A DNA stretch of 64,000 nucleotides from Paracoccus sediminis (GTDB taxonomy: Bacteria > Pseudomonadota > Alphaproteobacteria > Rhodobacterales > Rhodobacteraceae). The translations under genes and the position numbers were made by a program. This document shows, in pieces, positions 43,219-52,029 of the stretch. The notes beneath the pieces were generated by a model. It was not told the DNA's origin. It saw only the letters and a program-made list of their open reading frames with translations, and did not search any database. The stretch lies in assembly GCF_900188295.1 (NCBI RefSeq), contig NZ_FZNM01000002.1:186001-250000 (forward strand), in the 5' to 3' direction. Every line of letters starts with the position of its first letter. Within the stretch, counting starts at the first letter, position 1.

Positions 43219-43575
43219 TCAGATTCGGTCGATGACGACCATGCCGTCCCGGATCGCGACCGGAACCGCATCCAGCCCGCATTCGGCGCCGTCGATGGCC
43301 TTGCCCGTGGAAACGTCGAAACGGGCCCCATGGGCGGTGCACATCAGCCGTGCGCGGTCCGCCGACAGAATTCGGCCGCCGCGATGGTCCAGCGGCAGAT
43401 GCTGATGCGGGCAGGCGTTGACGTAAGCCCGCAGGCCGTCATCGGTCCGTACGACCAGCATCGGGAAATCCCCCTTGGCGGTGCGGACCGCCAGCGACAG
43501 CACGGTCTGCACGTCGCGGGCGTTGCAGAGCGGCGTTCCCGGTTCTGGCGCGGCGGAATAGTCGGTCCAGGCCAT
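43219..43575 (-). CDS. Rieske [2Fe-2S] ferredoxin-like protein
   Basis: The 118-residue soluble protein has one Rieske domain with the cluster ligands in CPHQHLPLDH (Cys-x-His) and CTAHGARFD (Cys-x2-His), spaced 18-19 residues apart. Size fits an electron-transfer ferredoxin or a small accessory protein, not an oxygenase subunit. It lies 62 bases downstream of hppD on the same strand, so it may be co-transcribed with tyrosine degradation. Why a non-haem Fe(II) dioxygenase would need it is not evident; reductive maintenance of iron is a guess. Confidence 0.8.
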   Translation of the reverse strand: MAWTDYSAAPEPGTPLCNARDVQTVLSLAVRTAKGDFPMLVVRTDDGLRAYVNACPHQHLPLDHRGGRILSADRARLMCTAHGARFDVSTGKAIDGAECGLDAVPVAIRDGMVVIDRI

Positions 43576-43637
43576 TCTGTCTGCGATCCCCTGGCAGGCC
43601 CCGCCCGCAGGACACGGGCGGACCATACGTCCCCGCC

Positions 43638-44750
43638 TCAGGCTGCCGGGGGCGCGTTCAGCACGCCGCGGCGCACCTGGTCTTCCTCGATCGATTCGAA
43701 CAGCGCGCGGAAATTGCCTTCGCCAAAGCCGTCGTCGCCCTTGCGCTGGATGAATTCGAAGAAGATCGGGCCGATCACGGTCTTCGAGAAGATTTGCAGA
43801 AGGATGCGCGTCTCGCCGCCGCCGACCACGCCTTCGCCGTCGATCAGGATGCCGCGCGCCTTCATGCGTTCGACAGGTTCCTGATGGCCCGTCACGCGGC
43901 GGTGCGACATCTCGTAATAGGTGTCGGGCGGTCCGGGCATGAACTCCATCCCCGCATCCGCGATCTTGTCGGTTCCGGCATAGATGTCGTTGCTGGCGAC
44001 GGCGATGTGCTGGATGCCCTCGCCCTTGTATTCGCGCAGATATTCCTCGATCTGGCTGTGGTCGTCGGTGGATTCGTTGATGGGGATGCGGATCTTGCCG
44101 TCGGGCGACGTCAGCGCCCGGCTGACCAGCCCGGTCTGCTTGCCCTTGATGTCGAAATACTTGATTTCGCGGAAGTTGAAGGTGTCGTGGTAGAATTTGT
44201 ACCACGTGTCCATGTTGCCCCGGATCACGTTGTGGGTCAGGTGATCCAGGTAATAGAAGCCAAAGCCCTCGGGGCGGGGATCGGGTTCGTCCAGCCAGTC
44301 GTAATCGGCGTCATAGGCGCTGCCCGCATCGCCGTAGGTGTCGATGAAATACAACAGCGAACCGCCGATGCCATAGACGGCAGGGGCCGAGATCGACTTG
44401 CCGGGGCCGGTGTATTCGGCGGCGCCCAGATCCAGCGCGCGCTGCAAGGCCACCTGCGCATCGACCACGCGCCAGGCCATCGCGGGCGCGCAGGGCCCGT
44501 GTTCGGCGACAAAGCCCGCCGCGTGGCTGTTTGCGTCGGCGTTCAGCAGGTAGTTGATGTCGCCCTGACGATACAGCGTGATGTCGCAGGTCTTGTGCCG
44601 TGCGACCGGCGTGAAGCCCATCTGCCGGAAGATCCGGTTCAGCACCGCAGGGTCGGGATGGGCGTATTCGACGAACTCGAAGCCGTCGGTGCCGGCAGGG
44701 TTGATGTCGCTGATCGTGGCCTTGGGGGCATCATGCGGGAACGGGCCCAT
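43638..44750 (-). CDS. hppD: 4-Hydroxyphenylpyruvate dioxygenase
   Basis: The enzyme converts 4-hydroxyphenylpyruvate to homogentisate using Fe(II) and oxygen. The 370-residue protein is a two-domain VOC dioxygenase. The iron ligands expected in the C-terminal domain are seen: His in YYLDHLTHNVIRG, His in GEGIQHIAVAS and Glu in GPIFFEFIQRKGD. GFGEGNFRALFESIE is the usual C-terminal helix. The start at 44750 has AGAGGA at good spacing; the open frame extends further. It is divergent from an Lrp-type regulator with repeated boxes between them. Confidence 0.94.
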   Translation of the reverse strand: MGPFPHDAPKATISDINPAGTDGFEFVEYAHPDPAVLNRIFRQMGFTPVARHKTCDITLYRQGDINYLLNADANSHAAGFVAEHGPCAPAMAWRVVDAQVALQRALDLGAAEYTGPGKSISAPAVYGIGGSLLYFIDTYGDAGSAYDADYDWLDEPDPRPEGFGFYYLDHLTHNVIRGNMDTWYKFYHDTFNFREIKYFDIKGKQTGLVSRALTSPDGKIRIPINESTDDHSQIEEYLREYKGEGIQHIAVASNDIYAGTDKIADAGMEFMPGPPDTYYEMSHRRVTGHQEPVERMKARGILIDGEGVVGGGETRILLQIFSKTVIGPIFFEFIQRKGDDGFGEGNFRALFESIEEDQVRRGVLNAPPAA

Positions 44751-44795
44751 GGCAAAATCCTCTTGTTCCGGGGTCTTTTCCAGAATGGCGAACCT

Positions 44796-44877
44796 TGCGT
44801 GCACAAAGAGTGCGATTTACACCGGAACGGGCCGGTTTCTGCGTGCAACGTGCATGAATGTGAAAAAGGGTGCATGA
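44796..44877. promoter_or_regulatory. Lrp-type control region between hppD and its divergent regulator
   Basis: TGCGTGCA occurs at 44796-44803 and again at 44840-44847, 44 bases apart (about four helical turns). GTGCATGA occurs at 44850-44857 and 44870-44877, 20 bases apart. Helically phased repeats upstream of an Lrp-family gene and its divergent target fit binding of Lrp multimers. Binding is inferred. Confidence 0.5.
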
Positions 44878-44878
44878 C

Positions 44879-45340
44879 ATGGACATGGACCGCTTTGACC
44901 TTGCAATTCTTGTGGCCTTGCAGCGCGACGGCGCGCTGACCAACGCGGCCCTGTCCGGGATCGTAAGCCTGTCCCCCTCGCAATGTTCCCGCAGGCGCAG
45001 CGCGTTGGAGCGGGCGGGCGTGATCGAGGGGTATTCGGCCCGGCTCAGCGCGGCCAAGCTGGGCTTTGGCCTGCGGGCCGTGATCCGGGTCAACCTGTCC
45101 AGCCACGGTCAACGCAAGGAGGGCGACTTCGCGCGCTTCATCGCCACGCAGCCGCAGATCCGGTCGGCGTTTTCGGTGTCGGGGGACGCGGATTACGTGC
45201 TGGACGTGCAGGTGCGCGACCTGGAAGCATTCGCCGATTTCGTCCACCGCCACCTGCTGCCCCATCCCCAGGTGTCGCAGGTCCGGTCCGAGATCGTGCT
45301 GAAGACGCTGAAGGACGATCGCGGCATCATGCCGGGCTAG
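44879..45340 (+). CDS. Lrp/AsnC-family transcriptional regulator
   Basis: The 153-residue protein has an N-terminal helix-turn-helix ([40 protein letters not shown]) and the RAM ligand-binding domain ([34 protein letters not shown]). It is divergent from hppD, so it probably senses tyrosine, phenylalanine or a keto acid and controls hppD and itself. The ATG at 44879 was chosen because AAAGGG lies eight bases upstream; a GTG at 44870 and an ATG at 44885 are alternatives. Confidence 0.88.
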   Translation: MDMDRFDLAILVALQRDGALTNAALSGIVSLSPSQCSRRRSALERAGVIEGYSARLSAAKLGFGLRAVIRVNLSSHGQRKEGDFARFIATQPQIRSAFSVSGDADYVLDVQVRDLEAFADFVHRHLLPHPQVSQVRSEIVLKTLKDDRGIMPG

Positions 45341-45360
45341 GCGGATCGCAGCCGCGCCGC

Positions 45361-45804
45361 CTAGGGATGATCGCCGATCGTCCGATCCCCGGCGATCAGC
45401 CGTTCCAGGGCGCGGCGCAGCGCGGGCGCATCCTGGCCCAGTTCGGCCAGCAGGTCCGCCTGATAGGCATCGGCGATGCGGCCCAGCCGGTCCATCAGCC
45501 CCCGGCCCGCGTCGGTCAGTTCCAGCGCCACCAGCCGCCGGTCGCCGCGATGGCCGGACCGGCGCAGATAACCCGCCTGTTCCAGCCGCGCGGCGGCGCG
45601 GCTGACGATGGATTTGTCCAGATTCACCCGCGCGGTGATGTCGCGCACGCTGACCGTGCCCGACCGCGACAGATGCGCCAGCACCCGCCATTCGGGAATC
45701 GTCAGGCCGGATTCGGCCGCATAACGCGCGGCGAACCGGCGGCTGACCCGCGCGGCCGCGACCGACAGGCGGTAAGGAAGAAAGGCGTCCAGATCGAAGG
45801 TCAT
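45361..45804 (-). CDS. MarR-family regulator, probable repressor of hmgA-fahA
   Basis: The 147-residue protein has the MarR winged-helix layout: [60 protein letters not shown] with the wing. It is divergent from hmgA, and the gap between them has inverted repeats overlapping a strong promoter. Homogentisate-sensing repressors of other families occupy this spot in other bacteria, so a similar role is likely here. The ligand is unproven. Confidence 0.85.
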   Translation of the reverse strand: MTFDLDAFLPYRLSVAAARVSRRFAARYAAESGLTIPEWRVLAHLSRSGTVSVRDITARVNLDKSIVSRAAARLEQAGYLRRSGHRGDRRLVALELTDAGRGLMDRLGRIADAYQADLLAELGQDAPALRRALERLIAGDRTIGDHP

Positions 45805-45841
45805 GCGTGGCTCCTGTCCTGGTTCAGGACAGCCGAAAACC

Positions 45842-45918
45842 GTTGTGAGGGCAACAAAAAACACGCGGGCGCACGACCAGTGTTGACAGACTTGCGAAGG
45901 CAACGGTATTTTCGTTGC
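45842..45918 (+). promoter_or_regulatory. hmgA promoter with overlapping inverted-repeat operator
   Basis: TTGACA at 45883-45888 and TATTTT at 45907-45912, 18 bases apart, make a strong sigma-70-type promoter, 34 bases before the hmgA start. The inverted repeat GCAACG (45900-45905) and CGTTGC (45913-45918) brackets the -10 box. A second related repeat, GTTG and CAAC, lies at 45842-45855 toward the MarR gene. A repressor on the first site would block the polymerase. Confidence 0.7.
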
Positions 45919-45945
45919 ATCGGCAATGAAACCGGGAGGGGCGCC

Positions 45946-47310
45946 ATGGCCGAACACGACCTGCCCAGGGACACGACCCGCGCCGCAGCGGCCGCCGGCA
46001 GCGGTTCGGGCTATATGCCCGGTTTCGGCAACGACTTTGAAACCGAGGCCCTGCCCGGCGCCCTGCCCCAGGGCCAGAACAGTCCGCAGAAATGCAACTA
46101 TGGCCTTTATGCCGAACAGTTGTCGGGCACCGCCTTCACCGCGCCGCGCGGGCAGAACGAACGGACCTGGTGCTATCGCATCCGCCCATCGGTCCATCAT
46201 ACGGGGCGCTTTGCGCCTGTTGACCTGCCCTATTGGAAGACCGCGCCGAACGTGCTGCCGAACGTCACCAGCCTTGGCCAGTACCGCTGGGATCCGATCC
46301 CGGTGCCGGATCAGGATCTGACCTGGCTGACGGGGATGCGGACGATGACCACGGCGGGCGACGTGAACATCCAGGTGGGCATGGCGTCCCACGTCTATCT
46401 GGTCACGCAATCCATGGTGGACGAATACTTCTTCTCGGCCGACAGCGAATTGCTGGTGGTGCCGCAGGAAGGCCGTCTGCGGTTCTGCACCGAACTGGGC
46501 ATCATCGATCTGGAGCCGAGGGAAATCGCCATCCTGCCGCGCGGCCTGGTGTACCGGGTCGAGGTGCTGGACGGCCCGTGCCGCGGCTTCGTCTGCGAGA
46601 ACTATGGACAAAAGTTCGACCTGCCGGGACGCGGCCCCATCGGCGCCAACTGCCTGGCGAACCCGCGCGATTTCAAATGCCCGGTCGCGGCGTTCGAGGA
46701 CCGCGATGGGGTGCGTTCGCGCGTGGTGGTCAAGTGGTGCGGCCAGTTCCATCAGTCCTGGATTGACCATTCGCCCCTGGACGTGGTGGCCTGGCACGGC
46801 AACTATTGCGCGTACAAATACGACCTGCGCACCTATTCGCCGGTGGGCGCGATCCTGTTCGACCATCCCGACCCGTCGATCTTCACCGTGCTGACCGCGC
46901 CGTCGGGCCAGGAAGGGACGGCGAACATCGATTTCGTGCTGTTCCGCGAACGCTGGATGGTGGCCGAGCATTCGTTCCGCCCGCCCTGGTACCACAAGAA
47001 CATCATGTCCGAACTGATGGGCAACATCTACGGCACCTATGACGCCAAGCCGCAGGGCTTTGCGCCGGGCGGCATCAGCCTGCACAACTGCATGCTGCCC
47101 CACGGCCCCGACCGAGACGCCTTCGAAGGCGCCAGCAACGCGGATCTGCGGCCGCACAAACTGGACAACACCATGTCCTTCATGTTCGAGACCCGCTTTC
47201 CCCAGCATCTGACCGACTATGCGGCCCGAGAGGCCCCCATGCAGCCTGAATACATCGAGGTGTGGGGCCGGCTGGAAAAGAAATTCGACGGCACCCCCGG
47301 CGTGAAGTGA
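45946..47310 (+). CDS. hmgA: Homogentisate 1,2-dioxygenase
   Basis: HmgA opens the ring of homogentisate to maleylacetoacetate with Fe(II). The 454-residue protein has the family start [20 protein letters not shown] and the metal ligands in [20 protein letters not shown] (His and Glu) and [15 protein letters not shown] (His). Length matches the family (about 430-450). The start at 45946 follows GGGAGGGG. It is the first gene of hmgA-fahA under the MarR-type operator. Confidence 0.95.
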   Translation: MAEHDLPRDTTRAAAAAGSGSGYMPGFGNDFETEALPGALPQGQNSPQKCNYGLYAEQLSGTAFTAPRGQNERTWCYRIRPSVHHTGRFAPVDLPYWKTAPNVLPNVTSLGQYRWDPIPVPDQDLTWLTGMRTMTTAGDVNIQVGMASHVYLVTQSMVDEYFFSADSELLVVPQEGRLRFCTELGIIDLEPREIAILPRGLVYRVEVLDGPCRGFVCENYGQKFDLPGRGPIGANCLANPRDFKCPVAAFEDRDGVRSRVVVKWCGQFHQSWIDHSPLDVVAWHGNYCAYKYDLRTYSPVGAILFDHPDPSIFTVLTAPSGQEGTANIDFVLFRERWMVAEHSFRPPWYHKNIMSELMGNIYGTYDAKPQGFAPGGISLHNCMLPHGPDRDAFEGASNADLRPHKLDNTMSFMFETRFPQHLTDYAAREAPMQPEYIEVWGRLEKKFDGTPGVK

Positions 47311-47321
47311 GACCCCAAAGG

Positions 47322-47375
47322 CCGGGGGTTTCACACCCCCGGTCCCCCGTGGGATATTTCGACCAAGGCAAAGGA
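47322..47375. repeat. Rhodobacterales-type GC-hairpin intergenic element, copy 2
   Basis: CCGGGGGT (47322-47329) and ACCCCCGG (47335-47342) with loop TTCAC are followed by TCCCCCGTGGGATATTTCGA and a purine-rich AAGGCAAAGGAGG. It repeats the layout of the element at 42128. Here it lies between hmgA and fahA on the same strand, and its tail contributes the fahA ribosome site (AGGAGG), so it may act as an attenuator rather than an operon end. Confidence 0.6.
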
Positions 47376-47383
47376 GGCCGGAC

Positions 47384-48589
47384 ATGGCCCTGATCCGGTC
47401 CTGGGTGGACAGCGCCAATCGGGCGGATTGCCCGTTTCCCCTGAACAACCTGCCTTACGGCGTGTTTTCGGTTGCGGGCGCTGCGCCCCGCTGCGGGGCG
47501 GCCATCGGCACGATGATCGTCGATCTGGCGGATGCCGAGGCGTGCGGGCTGCTGGATGCGGGCGGCGCCTTTGCGCAGCCGCGGTTGAACGAGTTCATGG
47601 CGCTTGGCCGGGGCAAGTGGGACGCGGTGCGAGCGCGCCTGACCGCGCTACTGGCCGAGGACGGTCATCGCGACCTGCCGCTGGCGCCGATGGCGGATGC
47701 CACCCTGCACCTGCCGATCCGGGTGACGGAATACACCGATTTCTATGCGTCCAGGAACCATGCCTTCAACGTGGGCGCGCTGTTCCGGGGACCGGAAAAC
47801 GCCCTGCCGCCGCAATGGACCCACATGCCCATCGGCTATAACGGGCGCGCCTCCTCCGTCGTGGTCTCGGGCACGCCGATCCGCCGTCCGATGGGCCAGC
47901 TGAAGGGCGAGAACGGTCCCGAATGGGCGCCCTGCCGCAGGCTGGACCTGGAACTGGAACTGGGCGCCGTGGTGGGCGCCGACAGCACCATGGGCGAGCG
48001 CGTCAGCGTGGATCAGGCGGAAGATATGATCTTCGGCTATGTGCTGCTGAACGACTGGTCGGCGCGCGACGTGCAGGCCTGGGAATACCAGCCGCTGGGG
48101 CCGTTCCAGTCCAAGGCGCTGGGCACCACCATCGGTTCCTGGATTGTCACCCAGGCCGCGCTGGAGCCGTTCCGCAGCCCCGGCGCGAACCGCGTGAACC
48201 CGCTGCTGCCCTATCTGGCCGAGAAACGGCCGGGTCTTTACGACCTGACCGTCGGCTGGTCCCTGAACGGCCAGGCCATGGCGCGCACCAATTACAATGT
48301 GATGTATTATTCGTCGGCCCAGCAACTGGCGCATCACACCAGTTCGGGCTGCCCGATGCGGGTGGGCGACCTGCTGGGATCGGGCACCATCAGCGGCCCG
48401 GCGCCCGACCAGACCGGCGCGCTGCTGGAAATGACCGGGGGCGGCAGGAACCCGGTCATGGTGAACGGCGAATCCCGCACCTTTATCCAGGACGGCGATG
48501 AAATCGCGCTGTTCGCCCAGGCGCAGGGCGACGGATACCGCATCGGCTTTGGTCCCTGCGCCGGCACCATCCTGCCCGCGCAGCCATGA
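47384..48589 (+). CDS. fahA: Fumarylacetoacetase
   Basis: The enzyme hydrolyses fumarylacetoacetate to fumarate and acetoacetate, the last step of tyrosine breakdown. The 401-residue protein has the family marks: EYTDFYASRNHAFNVGALFR near residues 111-130 (metal-binding Asp and the His of the active site), RRLDLELELGAVVG (metal ligands), VLLNDWSARDVQAWEYQPLG and SSGCPMRVGDLLGSGTISGP. AGGAGG precedes the ATG. The stop overlaps the start of a short maiA remnant by four bases. Confidence 0.94.
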   Translation: MALIRSWVDSANRADCPFPLNNLPYGVFSVAGAAPRCGAAIGTMIVDLADAEACGLLDAGGAFAQPRLNEFMALGRGKWDAVRARLTALLAEDGHRDLPLAPMADATLHLPIRVTEYTDFYASRNHAFNVGALFRGPENALPPQWTHMPIGYNGRASSVVVSGTPIRRPMGQLKGENGPEWAPCRRLDLELELGAVVGADSTMGERVSVDQAEDMIFGYVLLNDWSARDVQAWEYQPLGPFQSKALGTTIGSWIVTQAALEPFRSPGANRVNPLLPYLAEKRPGLYDLTVGWSLNGQAMARTNYNVMYYSSAQQLAHHTSSGCPMRVGDLLGSGTISGPAPDQTGALLEMTGGGRNPVMVNGESRTFIQDGDEIALFAQAQGDGYRIGFGPCAGTILPAQP

Positions 48590-48702
48590 CCGTGGCGCTG
48601 CATGATTGCTGGCGATCCTTGGCGTCCCGTCGGGTGCACATCCCGCTGGACATGAAGGGCGCCGCCTTCGACCGCAGCGCCGCCTTTGGAACGGCGCCGT
48701 GA
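48586..48702 (+). pseudogene. maiA: Remnant of maleylacetoacetate isomerase (maiA), 38 codons
   Basis: The frame beginning at the ATGA overlap with fahA encodes MTVALHDCWRSLASRRVHIP then LDMKGAAFDRSA and stops after 38 residues. It resembles the N-terminus of MaiA (zeta-class glutathione transferase), typically LHDYWRSSASYRVRIALNLK; the second Ser and Arg of the SSxxSxRVR active-site motif are altered or lost in part. The remaining roughly 170 residues are missing and the next gene starts on the other strand 20 bases later. A deletion has probably removed the rest. A functional short peptide is unlikely. Confidence 0.65.
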
Positions 48703-48721
48703 CTGCCGGCAGGGCAGGGGA

Positions 48722-49075
48722 TCAGATCTCGGGCCGTGTGACCACATAGGCGCCGATGGCCGTGCAGATCAGCGCCTGGCCCGTCACCACCCAGACCGGC
48801 ATTCCGACCAGCAGGCTGAAACCCACGCCGCTGGCCATGGCCAGCGTGGCCCAGATCTTGGCCAGCCGCCCGATGGCGCCATGTTCGCGCCAGGCGCGCA
48901 CCGGGGGACCATAGGTCGGATGATTCATGATGCGCCGTTCCAGCCGAGGGCTGCTGCGGGCGAACGACGCCGCCGCCAGCAGCAGAAACGGCACCGTCGG
49001 CACCACCGGCAGGGCGATGCCGATGATCCCCAAGGCAAACGCCACCAGGCCGAGCGCATACCACACCCGCTGCAT
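48722..49075 (-). CDS. DUF454 (YbaN-type) inner-membrane protein
   Basis: The 117-residue protein has hydrophobic helices at about 5-22, 24-40 and 72-110 and the family motif GIIGIALPVVPTVPFLLLAA then FARSSPRLERRIMNHPTYGP. YbaN-family proteins have no established role. It lies one base from the hemW stop on the same strand (start 49075, hemW ends 49077), so it is probably the last gene of the rph-rdgB-ridA-hemW operon. Confidence 0.85.
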   Translation of the reverse strand: MQRVWYALGLVAFALGIIGIALPVVPTVPFLLLAAASFARSSPRLERRIMNHPTYGPPVRAWREHGAIGRLAKIWATLAMASGVGFSLLVGMPVWVVTGQALICTAIGAYVVTRPEI

Positions 49076-49076
49076 C

Positions 49077-50276
49077 TCAGGCCGCCAGATCGCGAAGAAT
49101 CGCGTTCAGCAAGGGACGGCCCTGGATCGTGGTCCGCAGCCGGCCGTCCCGGCATTCGACCATGCCCAGACCGGCCAGCCGCGCGATGGCGCCGGGATCT
49201 AGGGCCGCACCGGCCAGCCGGGCATGACGGGCCAGATCCAGCCCTTCGGACAGTCGCATCGCCATCAGCAGGTATTCGGTCGCCTGTTCATCCATTGGCA
49301 CCAACTCGCGCAGGGATTCCCCCGTTCCCCGGGTCTCGACGGCGTGAAGCCATGCGCCAGGGGCGCGGTGGGCCTCGGTGGCGAAACGCCCGCCCGATCC
49401 GTCCATGGGGGGCAAGGTGATCCGGCCATGCGCGCCGGGACCGACCGCGGCCCAGTCGCCCTGCCGCCAATAAACAAGGTTGTGGCGGCTTTCCGAACCG
49501 GAACGGGCGTGGTTCGAGGTTTCATAGCCCGGCATCCCCGCCGCCTCGCAGATGTCCTGGGTGTCCCCATACAGGTCGGCGGCCAGATCGTCGTCGGGCA
49601 GGTCGCGCAGCGTGCCCGCCGCCGCCCGCGCGCTAAAGGCGGTGCCTGGCTCGATGGTCAGTTGATACAGCGACAGGTGATCCACGGCCATCGACAGGGC
49701 ATCCGCCAGTTCCGCGCGCCATGCCGCGCGCGTCTGGCCCTGGCGGGCATAGATCAGATCGAAGCTGACCCGGCCGAAGCAGGACCGGGCCACGTCGAAG
49801 GCCGCGCGCGCCTCGGCCACCGAATGCATTCGGCCAAGGCGCCGCAGGTCCGTGTCATTCAACGCCTGGATTCCCATGGACAGGCGGTTGACGCCCGCAT
49901 CGGCGAAACCCTGAAAGCGGCCGCGTTCGACGCTGGTGGGGTTGGCTTCCAGCGTGATCTCGATGTCGTTGGCGAAACCCCAGGCGGCACGGGCGGCGCG
50001 CAGGACCGTATCGACAGTTTCGGGGGTCATCAGCGACGGCGTGCCACCGCCAAAGAAGATGCTGCCCAGATGGCGGCCGGGCGTTTCCGCCGCCAGACGG
50101 GCGATTTCGGACGACAAGGCGGCGGCCCAGCGGGCCTGGTCCACGCCCGGCACGACATGGCTGTTGAAATCGCAATAGGGGCATTTCGCCTGACAGAACG
50201 GCCAGTGGACATACAGGCCAAAGCCCCCCGCCCGCCAGTCCGCATCCGAAAATCCGTCCCGCCCCGGCATCATCAT
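49077..50276 (-). CDS. hemW: Radical SAM haem chaperone HemW
   Basis: HemW (formerly annotated as an oxygen-independent coproporphyrinogen oxidase-like protein) binds haem and delivers it to target proteins. The 399-residue protein has the radical SAM cluster motif CQAKCPYCDF (CxxxCxxC) near residues 28-37, preceded by YVHWPFC, and GSIFFGGGTPSLM, EANPTSVERGRFQGFADAGV and a C-terminal HemW domain (GMVECRDGRLRTTIQGRPLL). A CxxxCxxCxF core without the HemN extra Cys supports HemW. The start overlaps the ridA stop (ATGA). Confidence 0.92.
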   Translation of the reverse strand: MMMPGRDGFSDADWRAGGFGLYVHWPFCQAKCPYCDFNSHVVPGVDQARWAAALSSEIARLAAETPGRHLGSIFFGGGTPSLMTPETVDTVLRAARAAWGFANDIEITLEANPTSVERGRFQGFADAGVNRLSMGIQALNDTDLRRLGRMHSVAEARAAFDVARSCFGRVSFDLIYARQGQTRAAWRAELADALSMAVDHLSLYQLTIEPGTAFSARAAAGTLRDLPDDDLAADLYGDTQDICEAAGMPGYETSNHARSGSESRHNLVYWRQGDWAAVGPGAHGRITLPPMDGSGGRFATEAHRAPGAWLHAVETRGTGESLRELVPMDEQATEYLLMAMRLSEGLDLARHARLAGAALDPGAIARLAGLGMVECRDGRLRTTIQGRPLLNAILRDLAA

Positions 50277-50647
50277 GCGCGCAGGGCCGTCGCTTCGATT
50301 TCCACCTTCATCTCGGGCCGGATCAGGCCCGCGACGACCATGGTGGCGGCGGGGCGGATATCGCCCATGGCCCCGCCCAGGACGGGGGTGATCGCGTCCA
50401 CCAGGGCCGCGTCGGTCACGGTGTATTGCAGCCGCACGATGTCGCCGGGGGCAAAGCCCGCTTCCTTCAGCACGGCAAAGATCGTGGCAAAGCAGTTGCG
50501 CGCCTGCTGCGCCGGGTCGTCGGGCATGGTCATGGTCGCATAGTCATAGCCCGTGACGCCCGACACGAAGCACCAGTCGCCCTTGACCACGGCGCGGCTG
50601 TATCCCATCGCGGCCTCGAAGGGCGATCCGGTCGAGATCCTATGCAA
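50273..50647 (-). CDS. RidA/YjgF-family protein
   Basis: The 124-residue protein belongs to the RidA family of small trimeric proteins, several of which hydrolyse reactive enamines or imines. Visible marks are GYSRAVVKGDWCFVSGVTGY, DPAQQARNCFATIFAVLKEA and PEMKVEIEATAL with a Glu where the family has its conserved PxxLVEIE/ARxxVEV-type motif. The canonical catalytic Arg of RidA proper is not evident, so it may be from another subgroup. The start is TTG at 50647, within the last codons of rdgB (8-base overlap); it gives the family N-terminus [20 protein letters not shown]. Confidence 0.85.
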   Translation of the reverse strand: MHRISTGSPFEAAMGYSRAVVKGDWCFVSGVTGYDYATMTMPDDPAQQARNCFATIFAVLKEAGFAPGDIVRLQYTVTDAALVDAITPVLGGAMGDIRPAATMVVAGLIRPEMKVEIEATALRA

Positions 50648-51248
50648 AGCTGCCCCTTATCATCCGGTCCACCGCCCGCGCCCGGTGGCTGAGGCTGTTC
50701 TTCATCGCGGGCGACATTTCCCCCAGGGTCACGTCGTGCCCGTCCGGCATGAAGATGGGGTCATAGCCGTGGCCTTCAACCCCGCGCGGCGGCCAGACGA
50801 CCTGGCCGGGCAGCACGCCCTCGAATACCTCGTCATGGCCGTCGGGCCACATCAGCACCAGCGTACAGCGGAACTGCGCCGTGCGGGGCGCAGGGGCGTT
50901 CGCGGCCTCAAGCGCGTCCCAGGTCCGCTGCATGGCCATGCGGAAATCGCGGCCATGGCCGGTTTCCGCCCAGTCGGCGGTCTGCACGCCCGGCGCGCCG
51001 TCCAGCGCATCGACGCAGATGCCGCTGTCGTCGGAAAGGGCGGGCAGGCCCGTGGCCTGCATGGCGGCGCGGGCCTTGATGCGGGCGTTTCCGACAAAGG
51101 TGGTTTCGGTTTCCGCAGGCTCGGGCAGGCCCGCATCCGCCGCGCCCGTCACCTCGACGCCATAAGGGGCCAGCAGGGCGCGCATTTCGTCCAGCTTGCC
51201 GGCGTTGTGGGTGGCGACCAGCAGGCGGGTGCCGTCGAATTTCCTCAT
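50640..51248 (-). CDS. rdgB: XTP/dITP pyrophosphatase RdgB
   Basis: RdgB hydrolyses non-canonical purine triphosphates (XTP, dITP, ITP) to keep them out of nucleic acids. The 202-residue protein shows [20 protein letters not shown] at the start, [40 protein letters not shown], and [18 protein letters not shown] then [10 protein letters not shown], the standard family blocks. It overlaps rph upstream by four bases (ATGA) and ridA downstream. Confidence 0.95.
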   Translation of the reverse strand: MRKFDGTRLLVATHNAGKLDEMRALLAPYGVEVTGAADAGLPEPAETETTFVGNARIKARAAMQATGLPALSDDSGICVDALDGAPGVQTADWAETGHGRDFRMAMQRTWDALEAANAPAPRTAQFRCTLVLMWPDGHDEVFEGVLPGQVVWPPRGVEGHGYDPIFMPDGHDVTLGEMSPAMKNSLSHRARAVDRMIRGSFA

Positions 51249-51958
51249 ACCACGGCGGCCTTTTGGGCGGCGACCAGTTCGGCCATGCCGCCCTCGGCCA
51301 GATCCAGCAGCTGGCCCATCTGGTCGCGGCTGAAGGTCGCGCCCTCGGCCGACATCTGCACCTCGATCAGGCGGCCCGCGCCGGTCAGCACGAAGTTGCC
51401 GTCGGTGCCCGCCTCGCTATCCTCGGCATAGTCCAGATCCAGCAGGGGCTGGCCCGCATAGATGCCGCAGGACACGGCGGCCACATGGTCCATGACCGGA
51501 TCGCTGGTGATCGCGCCCGCCTTCAGCAGCTTGTTGACCGCCAGCCGCAGCGCGACCCAGCCGCCAGTGATCGACGCGCAGCGGGTGCCGCCGTCGGCCT
51601 GGATCACGTCGCAGTCGATGGTGATCTGGCGTTCGCCCAAGGCGCTGCGGTCGATGCCCGCACGCAGGGACCGCCCGATCAGGCGCTGGATTTCCTGGGT
51701 GCGGCCCGACTGCTTGCCCGTCGCGGCCTCGCGGCGGTTGCGGGTGTTGGTGGCGCGCGGCAGCATCCCGTATTCGGCCGTCACCCAGCCCAGGCCGGTG
51801 CCCTTCAGAAAGCGCGGCGCCGTTTCCTCCAGCGAGGCGGTGCACAGCACATGGGTGTTGCCGACGCGGATCAGGCATGATCCCTCGGCATGGGCCATCA
51901 CGCCGGTTTCGATTGAAATCGGACGCATTTGGCTTAGATTCCGGCCAGACGGGCGCAT
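51245..51958 (-). CDS. rph: Ribonuclease PH
   Basis: RNase PH is a phosphate-dependent 3'-5' exoribonuclease that trims tRNA precursors. The 237-residue protein has [20 protein letters not shown] at its start, [60 protein letters not shown] and [20 protein letters not shown]. The ATG at 51958 is chosen because AAGGA is placed six bases upstream; an ATG two codons earlier sits directly on that site. It is divergent from hrcA with a 71-base gap. Confidence 0.95.
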   Translation of the reverse strand: MRPSGRNLSQMRPISIETGVMAHAEGSCLIRVGNTHVLCTASLEETAPRFLKGTGLGWVTAEYGMLPRATNTRNRREAATGKQSGRTQEIQRLIGRSLRAGIDRSALGERQITIDCDVIQADGGTRCASITGGWVALRLAVNKLLKAGAITSDPVMDHVAAVSCGIYAGQPLLDLDYAEDSEAGTDGNFVLTGAGRLIEVQMSAEGATFSRDQMGQLLDLAEGGMAELVAAQKAAVV

Positions 51959-52029
51959 GGTCATTCCTTTTTTCAGGGTTGGCTGCCCCATACCGCCCCA
52001 ACGGGCCATCACGCAACCCCGCGAGGGAC

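Noticed and set aside
51959-52029. Possible CIRCE element upstream of hrcA
   Set aside because: No TTAGCACTC-N9-GAGTGCTAA-like inverted repeat is visible in the gap.
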